Positions 1 through 12,519 of a stretch of 64,000 nt of DNA are shown one piece after another; positions within the stretch are counted from its first letter, which is position 1, and every line of letters starts with the position of its first letter. The translations under genes were made by a program, and so were the position numbers. Source of the stretch: Epinephelus fuscoguttatus (lineage: Eukaryota > Chordata > Actinopteri > Perciformes > Serranidae); contig NC_064769.1 in NCBI RefSeq assembly GCF_011397635.1, forward strand, positions 20,043,207-20,107,206, written 5' to 3'. The notes beneath the pieces were generated by a model, which saw only the letters and a program-made list of their open reading frames with translations, was not told the DNA's origin and did no database searches.

Positions 1-1731
1 AAAGAATTACCCGACACGCAGCAGAGGCTAGTTGCCTCCGTGAAGTGCATTAAAACTGTTTGGAACACACCTACTAGTGGATTAACCCGCTTATACCATG
101 GTCATTTGCCAAGAATACAGGAATAAAAGGATTCGACAACTTTTGGTGAAAGTTTTGTACTCAAAATCGAAAGTTTTTGAAGCAAGAGCTCACCATTGTC
201 ATGACAAGGAATAAACTAGTCCCTTTAACAACCACGCCAGTTACAGTAGTCACAGTAGGACGGGATGAGGCTCAATTGCTTTAATAAAGCCAAAAGTAGC
301 CTATTAAAAATTAAAATTAAGCTTGATTTAGGTCAAAATTATTCCACAGTGTGGTTATTGTTTATAAAACGATAGGACCAAGTAGTGAGTCGTGACCCAG
401 TGTGCAGATAGGCCATCAGACTCTTCTGCGGATTCTTCCCCAAAATCCTTGTACTCTCCAAATAAGTTAAAAGAAATGTTAAAATCAGCCATTTCTGTTT
501 GTTTTTCCCTCGGAAGTTGTTTGACAGCTGCAGTGTTTTTTTTTCCCTCGGCAGTTGACAGTTTGACAGCTGCGCTTGTTAATGTTGCTGTGGTTACAGG
601 CTGGTTAGCAGATGAATTTAGACAGTTATAAAGTTTAGCCGAACTATGTGTGCATTAAAGGGTTTTAACGCGTACCTGCTGACCAAATCAGAAAAGAGTA
701 TTCACCCAGACCATGGTATAACTCTGAATAAGACCACAATAAGTATATTGTTGATCTAGAGATTTGTATTTTGGTCCAAGTGAAAAAGTTTCTGAAGCAA
801 CATTTTACATATTCAGTGTTTAACTTGCTCCTGAAACCTGGCACCTCTTAGCCTTCTCAAGTGCACCAATATAAGGTATGCAGAGTCATCTAGTGGGCCA
901 GACTGGACCCTTTGGCGGTGGCCAGTTTTGGCCCACGGGCCGTATGTTTGACACCCCTGCTTTATAGGGACAATGAGGGTAGCGATAAATGGACTTCATT
1001 TGTATAGCGCCGTTCTAATCTTCCAACCATTTGAAATGCTTTTACACTGCACACCTCACACATTCATACACTGGTGGCCGAGGCTACCATACAAGGTGCC
1101 ACCTGGTACTCATTTAAACATTCACACACATTCACACACAGATGGCACACAATTTAGGATCCAGTATCTTGTCTAAGGATACTTCGGACATGCAGACTGG
1201 AAGAGCCAATAATGTAGCCACTGAACTTCCGGTTAGTGGATGACCCGCTGTACCTCCTGAGCCACAGCTGCCCCGATTTGTCGCTCAGGAACTGTCCTGA
1301 GGGAAAGTTTGGAGTAGCTCCACTGATAGCTCACCTAGCACCACTGATAGTGTTACAGGCCAGCTGAGGAGGACGCCATTAATGTTTACATCTTGCACTG
1401 TCATGAGCAGGAGCTTCTTGTCCATGAGTAGATGCACGCTTCCTTCTGCGCAGTGATACAGTTAGTGTGTGTAGTTTGGTAGAGAGAAAATAGTTCCTAC
1501 ATGAAACTGCTCACAACAGTGGCACTTTGAGCACCACAAGACCAGTGCCATTTAGTTTCCTTATATTAGACTTAGAAGTTAACAAAACTTAGAAGTAACA
1601 AAAAGAGGAAAATTGTGTGTTTATTAATATTTCAACTGTTGTGAATCATATGAATAAAGATAGATGTCAAATCTTGATGCCAGATTTTTTCTGTAACACT
1701 CTGCCCTACATGTGTGTCTTCTGTCTTATAG
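1..1731. other. bmp1 intron with repeat fragments
   Basis: No exon is recognised before the acceptor at 1731. Three repeat relics are visible. At about 890-960 the text ends in the motif TTTGACACCCCTG, the terminus of a common fish hAT-type element whose other end is absent. At about 985-1277 lies a widespread teleost repeat (the stretch containing 'cattcatacactggtggccg' and ending in 'ctgagccacagctgcccc'). At about 1312-1600 is a fragment of the same inverted-repeat family found at 3277-3897. The rest looks like ordinary intron DNA. Confidence 0.6.
985..1277. repeat. Common teleost interspersed repeat in a bmp1 intron
   Basis: Contains 'tttgtatagcgccgttctaa', 'cattcatacactggtggccg', 'gtgccacctggtactcattt' and 'gatacttcggacatgcagac', and ends 'cctcctgagccacagctgcc'. 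This order is characteristic of one of the most frequent repeats in percomorph genomes. Confidence 0.65.
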
Positions 1732-4700
1732 ATTGTTCTGAATTTTACTGCCATGGACCTCTTCAGGAGTCACTTGTGTTGGTACGACCACGTGGAGGTC
1801 CGAGATGGTTTCTGGAGAAAAGCTCCTCTGAAAGGTCTTTAACTTTGATTTACAGTGGAGCTCCTCTCCTTCCACTGAGTGTCATCTATAAATCTGTCAT
1901 TAGACTGATACAGTGTCATGATGACTGTGTTATATACTCAGTAGCAAGCACTGTGAAGTAGTTACTGACAGACACTGCCATTATTTTTTTATGTGCTTTG
2001 GCAGGCCGTTTTTGTGGAGACGCACTTCCAGATTCAATCATCTCAACCGACAGTCGGCTTTGGATTGAGTTCAGAAGCAGCAGCAGCTGGGTGGGCAAAG
2101 GCTTTTCAGCAGTCTATGAAGGTGCAACACTGATGATATGTGGATTTTAATGTGCACTTTTATTTGCAGCATCCTCAGCAGTTACAGCAGATTTTACAGG
2201 TTTTACACTTCCTTTTCACTGTATATTGTCAACTGAAGGTAGAAATATAGAACAATCTCTGGATGAAACAAATCACTTCTCACCTCCTGTGCAGCCATCT
2301 GTGGGGGAGAGGTGAAGCGGGACAGCGGCCAGATCCAGTCCCCCAATTATCCTGATGACTACCTTTCCAACAAAGTGTGTGTGTGGAGAATTACAGTAGA
2401 GGAGGGATTCGATGTTGGCCTCTCCTTTCAGTCATTTGAGGTAAAAGCACTTTTGTTGTTACTGTTTACATATTAAGAAAATGAGGAAATGACTCCAGGA
2501 AAACTGTGAGAATGCTTCACAAATCAGGTCACTTGGAACTTCATTTTTGTTAGCCCTCACTTTTGTTTTACTTGCAAACTTCCTCAAAAGGAAGTAGGCC
2601 TGTTTAATCATCACTATCATCTGCTGTAAAATCTTTTTACAAACTTCACTGTCCTTGCTTCCACTGCAGATTGAGAGACATGACAGTTGTGCCTACGACT
2701 ACGTTGAGGTGAGGGATGGCAGTTCAGAGAGCAGCCCGCTGCTCGGCCGTTTCTGTGGCTACGACAAACCAGACGACATCAAGAGCAGCTCCAACCAGCT
2801 CTGGCTGAAGTTTGTGTCTGATGGCTCGGTCAACAAAGCCGGGTTTGCAGCCAGCTTCTTTAAAGGTGAGAAACTCATGTTGGTCACAAGCTGCCAGAAA
2901 TAAAAAGAATTCCTGGTTTAATTTTGGCGATTTTCTTTTGACAGAGATGGACGAGTGCTCCAGGCCTGACAACGGTCACTGCGAGCAGCGTTGTCTGAAC
3001 ACACTGGGCAGCTACAGATGTGCTTGTGACCCCGGATATGAGCTGGCAGCTGACAGACGCAGCTGTGAGAGTGAGTGTAGAGCACGACCATACACACTAA
3101 ACCTGCAAGCTAGTTCAGACAGTCAGCTTGAGTCTGCCATTACACTCGGATGGCATACCACTCTCACTGCAACATACTGTATGTCCAACACACCTTTTCG
3201 ATCATGGTGTAGTACTTCCCGTGAAAATTTGACATTTTGGGAAATACACTTTCTGGAGGAGGGTAAATTGAGAAGATCCTCTTACGTGTAGTGCTATTTA
3301 TCAGTCTAGATTGTTTTGGTGTGAGTTGTTGAGTTCTGGAGAACCGTAGAGATATCTGCCTTCTCTCAAATATAATGGGACTAGATGGCACTTGGCTTGT
3401 GATGGTCAAGAAAGAAATACATTGTTGTCAGCAGTTTCATGTAGAAACTCTTCTCTTCTGACCAAAATACACCTGTCAACCTTATTACAGCACAGAAGGA
3501 AGTGTGCATCTACTTATGGACGAGGATCTCGTGTAAATATTAATGGCGCCCTTCACAGCTGGGCTGTAATGTTACCTAGCTCAGTGGTGCTAGGTGAGCT
3601 ATCAGTAGATGCACGCTTCCTTCTGCACAGGGATACAGTTGACGGGTGTAGTTCAGTAGAAAGAAAATAGTTCTTACATGAAACTGCTCACAACAAGGTC
3701 TGTGGATTATCTTGAGTAACGAGGTCATGATTTCTGGAAAGAGACATTGAGTTTATCAAATGCATTTTTTGGGTAGCTTGAGTTCCACAAGCTGAGTGCC
3801 ATCTAGTCATCTACATCTCTACAGTCGATATCTCCATCACTCTGCAACTCACACCAAAATAATGTAGATCAATAAGTAGCACCACAGGTAAGAGGAAAAA
3901 ATGTTTTTGAGTTCAGGGTGAACTCTACCTTTAAAGTTTGGAAATAGGGTGAACAGCTGGCCTGGCAGCATCCAAGCATGATAAAATCCACCTATCAGCA
4001 GATGTTAGAGTCTTTGTGTTAAGCTAAGCTAACTACCTAACCACTGACATTTTATTCCACTTGAGTTCGTTCATCCTCAGGTTCATTCAACAGCTAAAAT
4101 AGGCCCAATAAACAGTCTCTAGGTATGTTTGAGTTACTACAATAACAACAACAAATAAAAAAGCTCAGACAGGCCTGGGGACTGCAGCTGGGAAGTATCA
4201 ACGTAGACCATGAAGTTAAAAATCTTTTTGTAATCAGATAGATAGATGACAAAAAAAAATTATATATGACATTTAACTTTTACAAGTGCTGCTCATACAG
4301 GCATAACAAACACGTGTATTCTGGGAAGAAGGTCTTATCTCTTTTTGCACAGTTGAGACCCAATTCTCTGGTAGTCTCTCTTCCACCACAAGAGGGCAGT
4401 ACTCACTTACTGTAACTTCTTATGAGCCTCAACAGTCTATTGCAACACTGTTTTGATTAATCTGAACAGAACAAGAAGGGAAAACATTTCAACTCAGAAC
4501 AATGTGTTGCTTTCCATTTTGTAGAAAGACAGAACATTTATCCTGCAACCTTTGATCACCAGTGATTCAGTTCCACAGTTCTATTACTTTGATTTTATTT
4601 GGGTATTACTTTATTTCTTGGTGTTTCTTGGTAATAAACAACATGCAAATTAAGAAATCATCTTTTTCTGCATTTAAATGATCAAATAAAAGGTTCAAGA

Positions 4701-7700
4701 ATTCACAAATTCACACAATTGGGTGATTTGATTTATGTTATGCAAGTGTTTTTCTCTCACACTTCTACCACTAAAATCAGAATGCTCTCCCACCACCAGC
4801 AGCTGCCTGTGGCGGGTTCATCACCAAACTGAATGGCTCCCTCACCACCCCCGGGTGGCCCAAAGAATACCCACCCAACAAGAACTGTGTGTGGCAGCTG
4901 GTGGCACCCATTCAGTATCGCATCACTCTTGTATTCGATGTGTTTGAGACCGAAGGGAACGATGTAAGTGATGTTTTTACTGTGGCCTTTCTGCAGATGT
5001 TTCATCAGATAACCTGCGAAAATCATGCTAATTTCACAGGCCAATCCTTTGTCCTCTGTAGTAAGTAAAATGTTCTAGTGTTTACCATCAGGTGTGTAAG
5101 TATGATTATGTGGAGGTGCGCAGTGGGCTGAGTTCAGACTCAGAGCTTCATGGGAAGTTCTGTGGAGCAGAGAAACCCGAGGTCATCACCTCCCTGCACA
5201 ACAACATGAGGATCGAGTTCAAGTCTGATAACACCGTCTCCAAGAGAGGCTTCAAGGCTCATTTCTTCTCTGGTGAGTCTCAAAGAGTGAAGTTATTCAG
5301 AAAGTACTGAGGAGGGAAACAGTGAGGAAGCATTACATAATGTCCAGACCTGGTACAGTGAGAAGGGCAAAACCATAAATTGACTCCAATAACAAAGCAG
5401 GCAGCTGTCTTCAGTCTCGAACACCAGAACTGAGGCAGTGTGGTTCGATTCTTTGAGAAGCTTGGATTTAATTTTGCACAATTTAATACCATAGGAGCAT
5501 GCTTGGTGTTTAAGTGAGATAAATCTCTTAATTTTACACTCAGCATCACATTCACATTTTGCATTATTCACATGTAATCTTATTTTAAACTTTAAAGCAA
5601 GTCCAGTGTTTGTTTTTTTCCTAATAAGTATTGTAGTGAATATTTCATTGCATAGAAAAAAAGCTTTTTCACAAAATGATATGGAGAGCACTTAATGCCA
5701 CAACAGCTTAAATGAATGTGTTCTATTTAATCAGACCACAGATGGCAATACATTTCCTGCTTGACTGCTTGTAATTGAAATAAATATTGATAGCTCATCT
5801 CAATATCCATGTGGGAATATCTCATTTACTCCTTATTTTAAAATTAAAAGTTGTGAAAGGGCCTGCTCACATGTTTTTTATTAGGTATTTGTTCACTGTT
5901 GACAGCATGAAACCAAATTAATGTTGATAAGTGGGAATGCAAGTTGTGGATATTTGACAACCCTCTATTTTGGCCTGTGGATGTGGAGAAGTGAGCTCTT
6001 CAGAAACACTAACACAGGGCTCTAACCCAAGAGATGTTTTGCTGATTGCTGACCCAGGGTTGTGGCTCTTGCGTGTTTCATACTGCAGATTCTTCCTCCT
6101 TGAGAAACACAACGAGCCTTTGTGTCCACACTCAGCAGTAGTTCTGGGCCTAAAATGTTAACTCAGTATATTCTGAAAGTTTTCTGCAGCCCACTGTGTC
6201 ACAGATTCACATGTTGTGAATTAAAATTCCTCAAACACCCCAACAGATATAGATGAGTGCTCAAAGGAAAATGGAGGCTGCCAGCATGAATGTGTGAACA
6301 CCTTCGGGAGCTACAGCTGTCAGTGCCGCAGCGGCTTCATGCTGCATGATAACAAGCACGACTGCAAGGAAGGTACAGTAAGTGTTTCTGCTGTCCACTC
6401 AAAGTATTTCACCACTGGAAAGATGGTATTTTGATAAAACTGGGCTGTCTGTGCAGTAGAAAGAGGCAAATACTTTTGAAATTGGTGCCACATGACCAGA
6501 GAACACAGAGAAAAGGGGCGGTGGCATTTTGCCCGAAAGGGAGAAAACCTACAACTACCAGAATGCACTGCGCCGCACCGGACCTATAGGTGCTCCCACT
6601 GGCAGGATAACATAACGCGAACTTGGCAGTTTGACAGAATAGCGGTGCTGGTAACAAATTATCTTGTATTACAGTTAAACGCTAAGTTAAAACATGTTTT
6701 TGAAAACATTTGAGGAAATAAGCGACGCGGTAACAGAATCATGGATTACATTTGCTCAGCACTGCTTAGTTTTAGCATTTGAAGGGAGTTTGGTTTGAGT
6801 TTCAAAGAGTGGACCGGGTCTGTCTTTTCATCCACTTCTGTACTCTTTGTGTCCATGGTGGTAGCATGCGTGGCAGTATAAAAATCCTGAAACACAGCCT
6901 GTAGTTTGAGTAACAGCCCGAGAGCCAGCAAAATGTTTTGCATCATCCGGCGGAGTTTGGCTGGGAGACGAGAAGGAAGATCTAGGGACTGGTTAGATGG
7001 AGGGAAGTTTACTATAGTTCATTTACAAATACTACTCACATTGTCATGATACAAAGCTGGCTGAAAATTGGTGAAGTATCCTTTTAAAGGTTCAGTTCAC
7101 CCAAATTACATAAAGTCTAAAATTTATTTTTTATATTTGAGTGTTTGATTCTTCATCTTTTTCATGAGAATGAGGCCAGGAGAATGAGGCTGGATATAAA
7201 GTCATGAGGGGACAGAGACTGGGGTGTTCAATCTTCTTACTTTGTTTGATATGTCTTATTTTTACAGTACTGTAGCTACATGGATTTTCTATGTGTGGAT
7301 GGTGTATGAAAATAATGAACGTAGCTACCATGACATCAGCCATTACTTTGTTGATTCCTGTCTAGAAACCTTGAGTTTGGAAATTTGATCGTTGCCATCT
7401 TGGATATTTGGGGCCAGAAGTGACCATATTTGAATGAGAAGGGGCTAGCTGCTAGCTTGGTTAGCGTGGTGTATTTGCGGTCGTGGTAACTGTGATAATG
7501 CTAATGCTAATTTTTGCCAGCAAAAAACATGCTTAAAACCCCTAAAGCAAAATATATTTACCAGAAAAACTAAACATCAGAGTCCTTGGAGGGTCTTTTA
7601 GTAAAACCAAACACAATACAAGAATTTTTGAGGTGACCAAAATTTTGCATTGAAGTGAAATCATGAAATCATCTGGAGTTACGTTATGGCACCATTTTGC

Positions 7701-9399
7701 TGTTGCTGCGACGGACAGCATGTCAGCACTCATCTGTCACTTAAAGCAGCCATGCCCCTTAATTATGCATATATTTTATGCCTTACAGAGTTTAAACAAA
7801 TGAGCTGTAAAAATCACCCACCCTACATGAATGGAGAAAAAAAGCTATAGAGACAGAAACCGTTTTTGTACCAGGCTGTAAACATGTTTATTTGTGCTGT
7901 GAAGTTGGGTGTTATAATGTGAGGTCTGTAGGGATGTGACTCACTTTTGGAGCCAGCCTCAAGTGGCCGTTCGAGAAACTGCAGTTTTTGGCTTCATTTT
8001 TCAGCCCTGAATGTTGCCGCTTGGGAACTAGCCTACATAAAGCTAGCTCATTGTCTCACTTATTGTCTCTCCAAGTCACAATGAAATCTGTTTCCTCAGT
8101 CATGTTTGAAAAGTTTTAGTTTTGCTTTCATTATCATGTACATTTGATGGATACCTATTTAAAGGAAAAATTCCCCAGAGATCATTTCTTCCAAAGATTA
8201 GGAAATGATGTGACCTCCCAGTGATGCAGCTCTTATTGTTTTGTCCTGAAGTCATTTTCCTTTGTCCTTCAGCGGGCTGTGATCATGCTGTAAACACTGT
8301 GTCAGGGACGATGAGCAGCCCCAACTGGCCTGATAGGTATCCCAGCAAGAAGGCCTGCACCTGGTCTCTGACCACGACCCCGGGCCATCGTATCAAACTC
8401 GTATGCCATTGGATGTTTTTTCTTTTTTCATTAAAACTTTACGTCATGACCCAAATTAAAAATTGAAAAGCAACTTATAAAAGGTGATTCATAGCTTTCT
8501 AAAATGACTTTCAGGTTTTCAATGAGATCGACATGGAGGCTCATCTGGAGTGTGCTTATGACCATCTGGAGATCTACGACGGGCGAGACACGCGTGCCCC
8601 CAGTCTCGGACGCTTCTGTGGCACCAAAAAGCCTTCTCCAGTCATTTCCAGTGGCAACAAAATGTTCCTGCGTTTTTTCTCAGACAACTCAGTGCAGAAG
8701 AGAGGCTTTGAGGCTTCATACAGAGCAGGTGGGCACAGCAACTGTGGCTTTCCCAAAAAAGCCTGGAAAATGAGTACAATGGCACTCTGGGGAAAGAATA
8801 GACTACCAAAAACGTGACATTTTGACTATTGGTTTGTTTTCTGCCGTGTTTAGAAAGCTGCATTCTTCCCTCATTTTTACGAGTTCCTCTTTCTGACCCT
8901 CTAATTTTGTGGTTGTGAATTCCCAGAATGTGGAGGAAGTCTGAAAGCCGAGGTCAAGACAAAAGATCTCTACTCTCATGCCCAGTTTGGAGATAACAAC
9001 TACCCCAGTGGCTCCGACTGTCTGTGGGTGGTCTCTGCTGAGAAGGGTTATGGAGTGGAGATCATCTTCCAAGTGTTTGAGATCGAGGAGGAAGCAGACT
9101 GCGGGTATGATTACGTGGAGCTGTATGACGGTGCTGACATCAAGTCTCCGAGGCTGGGACGATACTGTGGATCTGGGGTAAGGCTAAAAATATCAGTCTG
9201 CTGTAGTAAACACTGTTTAAATTACTCCTCAAAAACCCTCTTTTTTTGTCTCTCTTTTCCTCAGGTTCCAGAGGAAGTCTACTCAGCTGGGGACGCCATC
9301 CTTTTAAAGTTTCACTCAGACGACAGCATCAATAAAAAAGGCTTTCATGTACGCTACACAAGCACAAAGTTCCAGGACACGTTACACGCAAGCAAGTGA
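1732..9399 (+). CDS. bmp1: Bone morphogenetic protein 1 / tolloid-type metalloprotease, 3' part (12 exons)
   Basis: This is the C-terminal two thirds of a secreted astacin-family procollagen C-proteinase, which also activates BMP by cleaving chordin. Exons: 1732-1834, 2005-2121, 2295-2440, 2670-2865, 2945-3070, 4803-4963, 5092-5272, 6247-6372, 8273-8400, 8515-8728, 8927-9177, 9265-9399. All junctions are GT/AG and phases join to 627 residues. Domains in order: rest of CUB1, CUB2, Ca-binding EGF1 ([11 protein letters not shown] at 2952), CUB3, EGF2 ([10 protein letters not shown] at 6253), CUB4, CUB5. The C-terminus reads [10 protein letters not shown], close to the KFQDTLHSRK I recall for mammalian long BMP1 and unlike TLL1/TLL2, so bmp1 is favoured. 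The signal peptide, prodomain and protease domain lie upstream of the window. At exon 6 the acceptor could be 4800 or 4803 (tandem CAG); 4803 keeps the family length. Which fish paralogue (a or b) is not decided. Confidence 0.95.
3277..3897. mobile_element. Inverted-repeat MITE nested in another repeat (bmp1 intron)
   Basis: The ends are imperfect inverted repeats of about 60 bp: TCCTCTTACGTGTAGTGC on the left and the complement of CACCACAGGTAAGAGGA on the right, continuing through TTTTGGTGTGAGTTG on both sides. It interrupts another common fish repeat whose halves are seen at about 3190-3276 (with 'ttttgggaaatacac') and 3900-4030. A fragment of the inner family also lies at 1312-1600. No coding capacity is seen. 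Confidence 0.6.
5273..6246 (+). other. bmp1 intron between CUB3 and EGF2 exons
   Basis: Intron with no recognised element. If it were retained, the frame would run from the CUB3 exon for 12 more codons and stop at 5308-5310. That position matches where short BMP1 isoforms of other vertebrates diverge, but no matching alternative exon is recognised. Confidence 0.5.
6373..8272. other. bmp1 intron with a degenerate teleost repeat
   Basis: The stretch from about 7300 to 8035 belongs to a fish repeat family that also occurs at about 49045-50045 on the same strand. Shared blocks include 'taattatgc', 'gctgtaaacatgttta', 'gccagcctcaa' and 'gttgccgcttgg'. The part at about 6430-6950 also looks like a common interspersed repeat ('ctacaactaccagaatgcac'). 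No exon is seen. Confidence 0.5.
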
Positions 9400-10119
9400 C
9401 TCTCTGAAACTACCCCCAAACCTAAATGGAGACTTCACCCCTAACATTTGGTCGGACACACCCATCTCCAGGCGAGGAGTGGATGCATGGATTCACACCA
9501 CAAACACCAACCCGCATACTTTACATTCACATCTGTTAGACAGAGTGAAGCCATGCAGACAAAATTGCACCTTTGCTCCTCCTCATTATATAGCTATATA
9601 GGATGAAAGGCGAGGACTAGTTTGCAGTGATAATTTCGAGTAAACAAGTAAAATGAGCTGATCACGTCATAGCACTTTGTTGAGATATAAAATGTATATA
9701 TTGTGATATAGTTTTCTTGTTTTTTAATCAAAATATCAACTGTGTCACTTTTTTACTGTCTGGGGTTGAAAGTTCACTTCTAATGAATGTAATGCACTTT
9801 GTTGTATTATATCACTGGACAAATGCACATTATAATAATAATAATGAGGATGGAGGATGAAGAACATCTAAGCTTAGTTTTATTTTCCTTAAATCAGACT
9901 TGGTCTGTTATTTAAGTTTTCTGACCTGCCTTTGATTTACTTTAGTGATGTTTATGAGTTTCATTCCCTCACAGTATATTTTGAGTGGGGTTTCTGTGCT
10001 GTATATTCTCTTGCAACACTCAGCAGTACAGCATGATAACAGATAAAATTATTTTCACTTTACATCTCAGACTACTTGCTGATCAGGAAACATTTTCCAC
10101 ACTGACCTCAATCAGCAAC
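9400..10119 (+). other. bmp1 3' untranslated region and downstream DNA
   Basis: AT-rich sequence follows the bmp1 stop. I see no canonical AATAAA before the transposon at 10120, so the poly(A) site is not placed. An AATAAA at 11000-11005 lies inside that transposon. No other gene is visible here. Confidence 0.45.
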
Positions 10120-11256
10120 TTAAAGATGGGGTAGGCAGTTTTATTTTGGCGTCACTGGGCGAACGTTCCTTAACAGCCTTTCAGCATATTGTAATTCAAC
10201 TGCACTGAAAGAAAACTAATCTTCTGCACCTCCTCCTCCTCCACTTCTGCTCTGTCTTCAGGCTTTAGACAATCTAGCCCATGAGGGGAGACTTTGGCCA
10301 ATCACAAGTCATTTCAGAGTAAGGGTGTTTTGATTGGCTGTTCTAGAAATGCAGATGCATGTGCACATCCTTTCAGGGAAAGCCCGATTGAATGGTGGAA
10401 AGTCCTGCAGGAAAAAGTTGCTATTCCAGCATTGGCAACAACTGCCTACACTTCAAAGCAACCCAAAAAGGAGGATGGACTTACCAAAAATACAGTGAAG
10501 TGTTTCAGAGATGGAGAGGAAATTTTGCTAATAGTTTAGCCTTATTGGTGTAGTGGTTAGCATTGTCACATCATAGCAAGAGGGTTTCTAGTTCAAACCT
10601 GGGGTGGGGGAACCCCTCTGTGCAACGTTTGCATGTTCTCCCTGTGTCAGCGTGGGTTTTCTCCGGGTATTCCAGCTTCCTCCCACAGTCCAAAGACATG
10701 CAGGTTAATTGGTGACTCTAAATTGCCCATAGATGTAAATATGAGTGTGAATGGTTGTCTGTCTCTATGTGTCAGCCCTGTGATAGTCTGGTGACCTGTC
10801 CAGGGTGTACCCTGCCTCTCGCCCACTGTCGGCTGGGATAGGCTCCAATGAATTTGAGTTGCTACAACCTATGCCGGAAGGTTTGTTTTCAGAGTTGCTG
10901 CCCATGCTGCTTCCAGGAATGAAGTCCTACAGCAGCAGCGAGCAAGGCGGACAGACAGCAGGGTGGCTAGATAGCTAATTATTGTCTAATTTGTGGTCTA
11001 ATAAACAGAAAGCCAGGGATTGGAGCAAGGAGGGGCTGAGCAAATGCACTGTGTGCAGCTCTACAGTGAAATGAGATTAAATAAATCAGTGCGTTGGAAA
11101 CATTTCACTGTATGAAGAGCGTGCAGACGCCCCTCTCATCTGGTGGGAGGGGCTTAGGACAGAGAGGGGAGAGCTGCAGGAGGAGGGTGTCACATTCTGC
11201 CATTTGTATTTTTTGCCTTTTCCAAAAAAAAAAAACACTGCCTACCCTAGCTTTAA
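10120..11256. mobile_element. TTAA-flanked non-autonomous DNA transposon (piggyBac-like MITE)
   Basis: TTAA occurs at both edges (10120-10123 and 11253-11256). Just inside are matching inverted ends: AGATGGGGTAGGCAG on the left, and the complement of CTGCCTACCCTAGCT on the right (13 of 15 bases pair). A TTAA target with a short inverted terminus suggests piggyBac-like or Kolobok-like ancestry; the superfamily is inferred. A tRNA-headed repeat sits inside at about 10539-10860. No transposase frame is present. Confidence 0.6.
10539..10860 (+). repeat. tRNA-headed teleost interspersed repeat nested in the TTAA element
   Basis: The first 65 bases resemble a tRNA-derived head with polymerase III boxes: TGGTGTAGTGGTTAGC (box A-like) and AGTTCAAACC (box B-like). 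A body very common in fish genomes follows, with 'tctccgggtattccagcttc', 'cacagtccaaagacatgcag' and 'tctaaattgcccatag'. It is not a functional tRNA gene. Confidence 0.7.
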
Positions 11257-11750
11257 CACCAGCTGAATTTGCTCACAACAAGTGATTTTATTTCTTAACT
11301 TGCCCCACTGATGTAGAAGTGTACTCTGGATGGTGTCAGTACACTGTGACATCATCGGTGTGGTTACAGGTACAACAGAACACACATCTTACAGGGTGTG
11401 GACAGAGGAGCAACTTTAAACTTTAAACCAGAGAGCGCAGTGAAACTTTTTAGCCTGGTATTAAATGAGGAAATTCACTTACAGGACACACACAAAGTGA
11501 CTGGGTTCAAAGAGAGAACAAAGGGAGGAAGGCAGCGTATACAGCCTCTCTATACGGTGAGGTGATTGTTCCAGGCAGAGGTGCTTGTGTGGTTCTTCCT
11601 GCCTCAGGTGTGATTAACTGACCTCTTGGGGACAACTCGTGAACAATTACACACTTCTTCGACGTCTACAGTATGTAGTCAAATTCAATGATGTTCTCTT
11701 CATTTTTATGTCAGAATAGGAACTAGGAATAGGAAGTTACAAGAAAGACT

Positions 11751-12519
11751 TTTATTGATATAATTCAGTGTGACACTAGGTGCCACTTAACATGCATCAG
11801 CCCTTGGATCAGCAAGGGTGAACAGGTGGTACAGTCACGGCATCAAGCACAAGAAGTACAAAGTAGATATCCAAAATTAAAATAATTTGTTGACATAAAA
11901 ATGTTCTGCTACTAGTTTCAATAAAAACAGCTTAACATTTCCCACAGTCCCCAACTGCACCAAAGGCAGATTTGACACCACAAAATCAACTAAAACATAA
12001 TATACAACTTTTCAACATGTCAATAAAATCACAGGATAGAGTGATAAACATGTTTCATTAAGTGTATTAGTGTAACATGCACAAAAAATATTACTGAATC
12101 ATTAAAAACAAAAAAACATGAAAGCACATTTAACTCACTACAGTCAGGTAACCACAGTTTCACATTCTTCATTGAAGCACAGCTTCTCTGACATGAAATG
12201 TGTGGCAGTAGATCCAGTCTACAAACTGAGCAACGTCTTTGTTTATGTGGTGCACACAAAGCCGTATGAATGATGTCACACTGCTGTCACACCTGATCAA
12301 CAGGTGGCAGTAAAAAGCTAATACTGTATATGCTGCAATGTGCACATGTGTCCACAGGGCACCTTTAAGATACATCTGTTTCTACTGGACAGATATTCTA
12401 ATATCTGTCATTAATCTATTACTCTAATTCTTTACAATAGAAAGTAAACTTTTCCATGTTTGTTTGGTAACTTTGTACCCCTGTATCCCCCTTTCAGTTG
12501 TATTTTTGTCACAGTTTAT
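11751..12519 (-). other. Probable 3' untranslated region of the TRIM gene
   Basis: The complement of TTTATT at 11751-11756 gives AATAAA about 770 bases beyond the TRIM stop on the minus strand, a plausible poly(A) signal. Another AATAAA (complement of 12515-12520) overlaps the stop codon by one base and is probably too close to be the only signal. No other gene is seen here. Confidence 0.4.
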
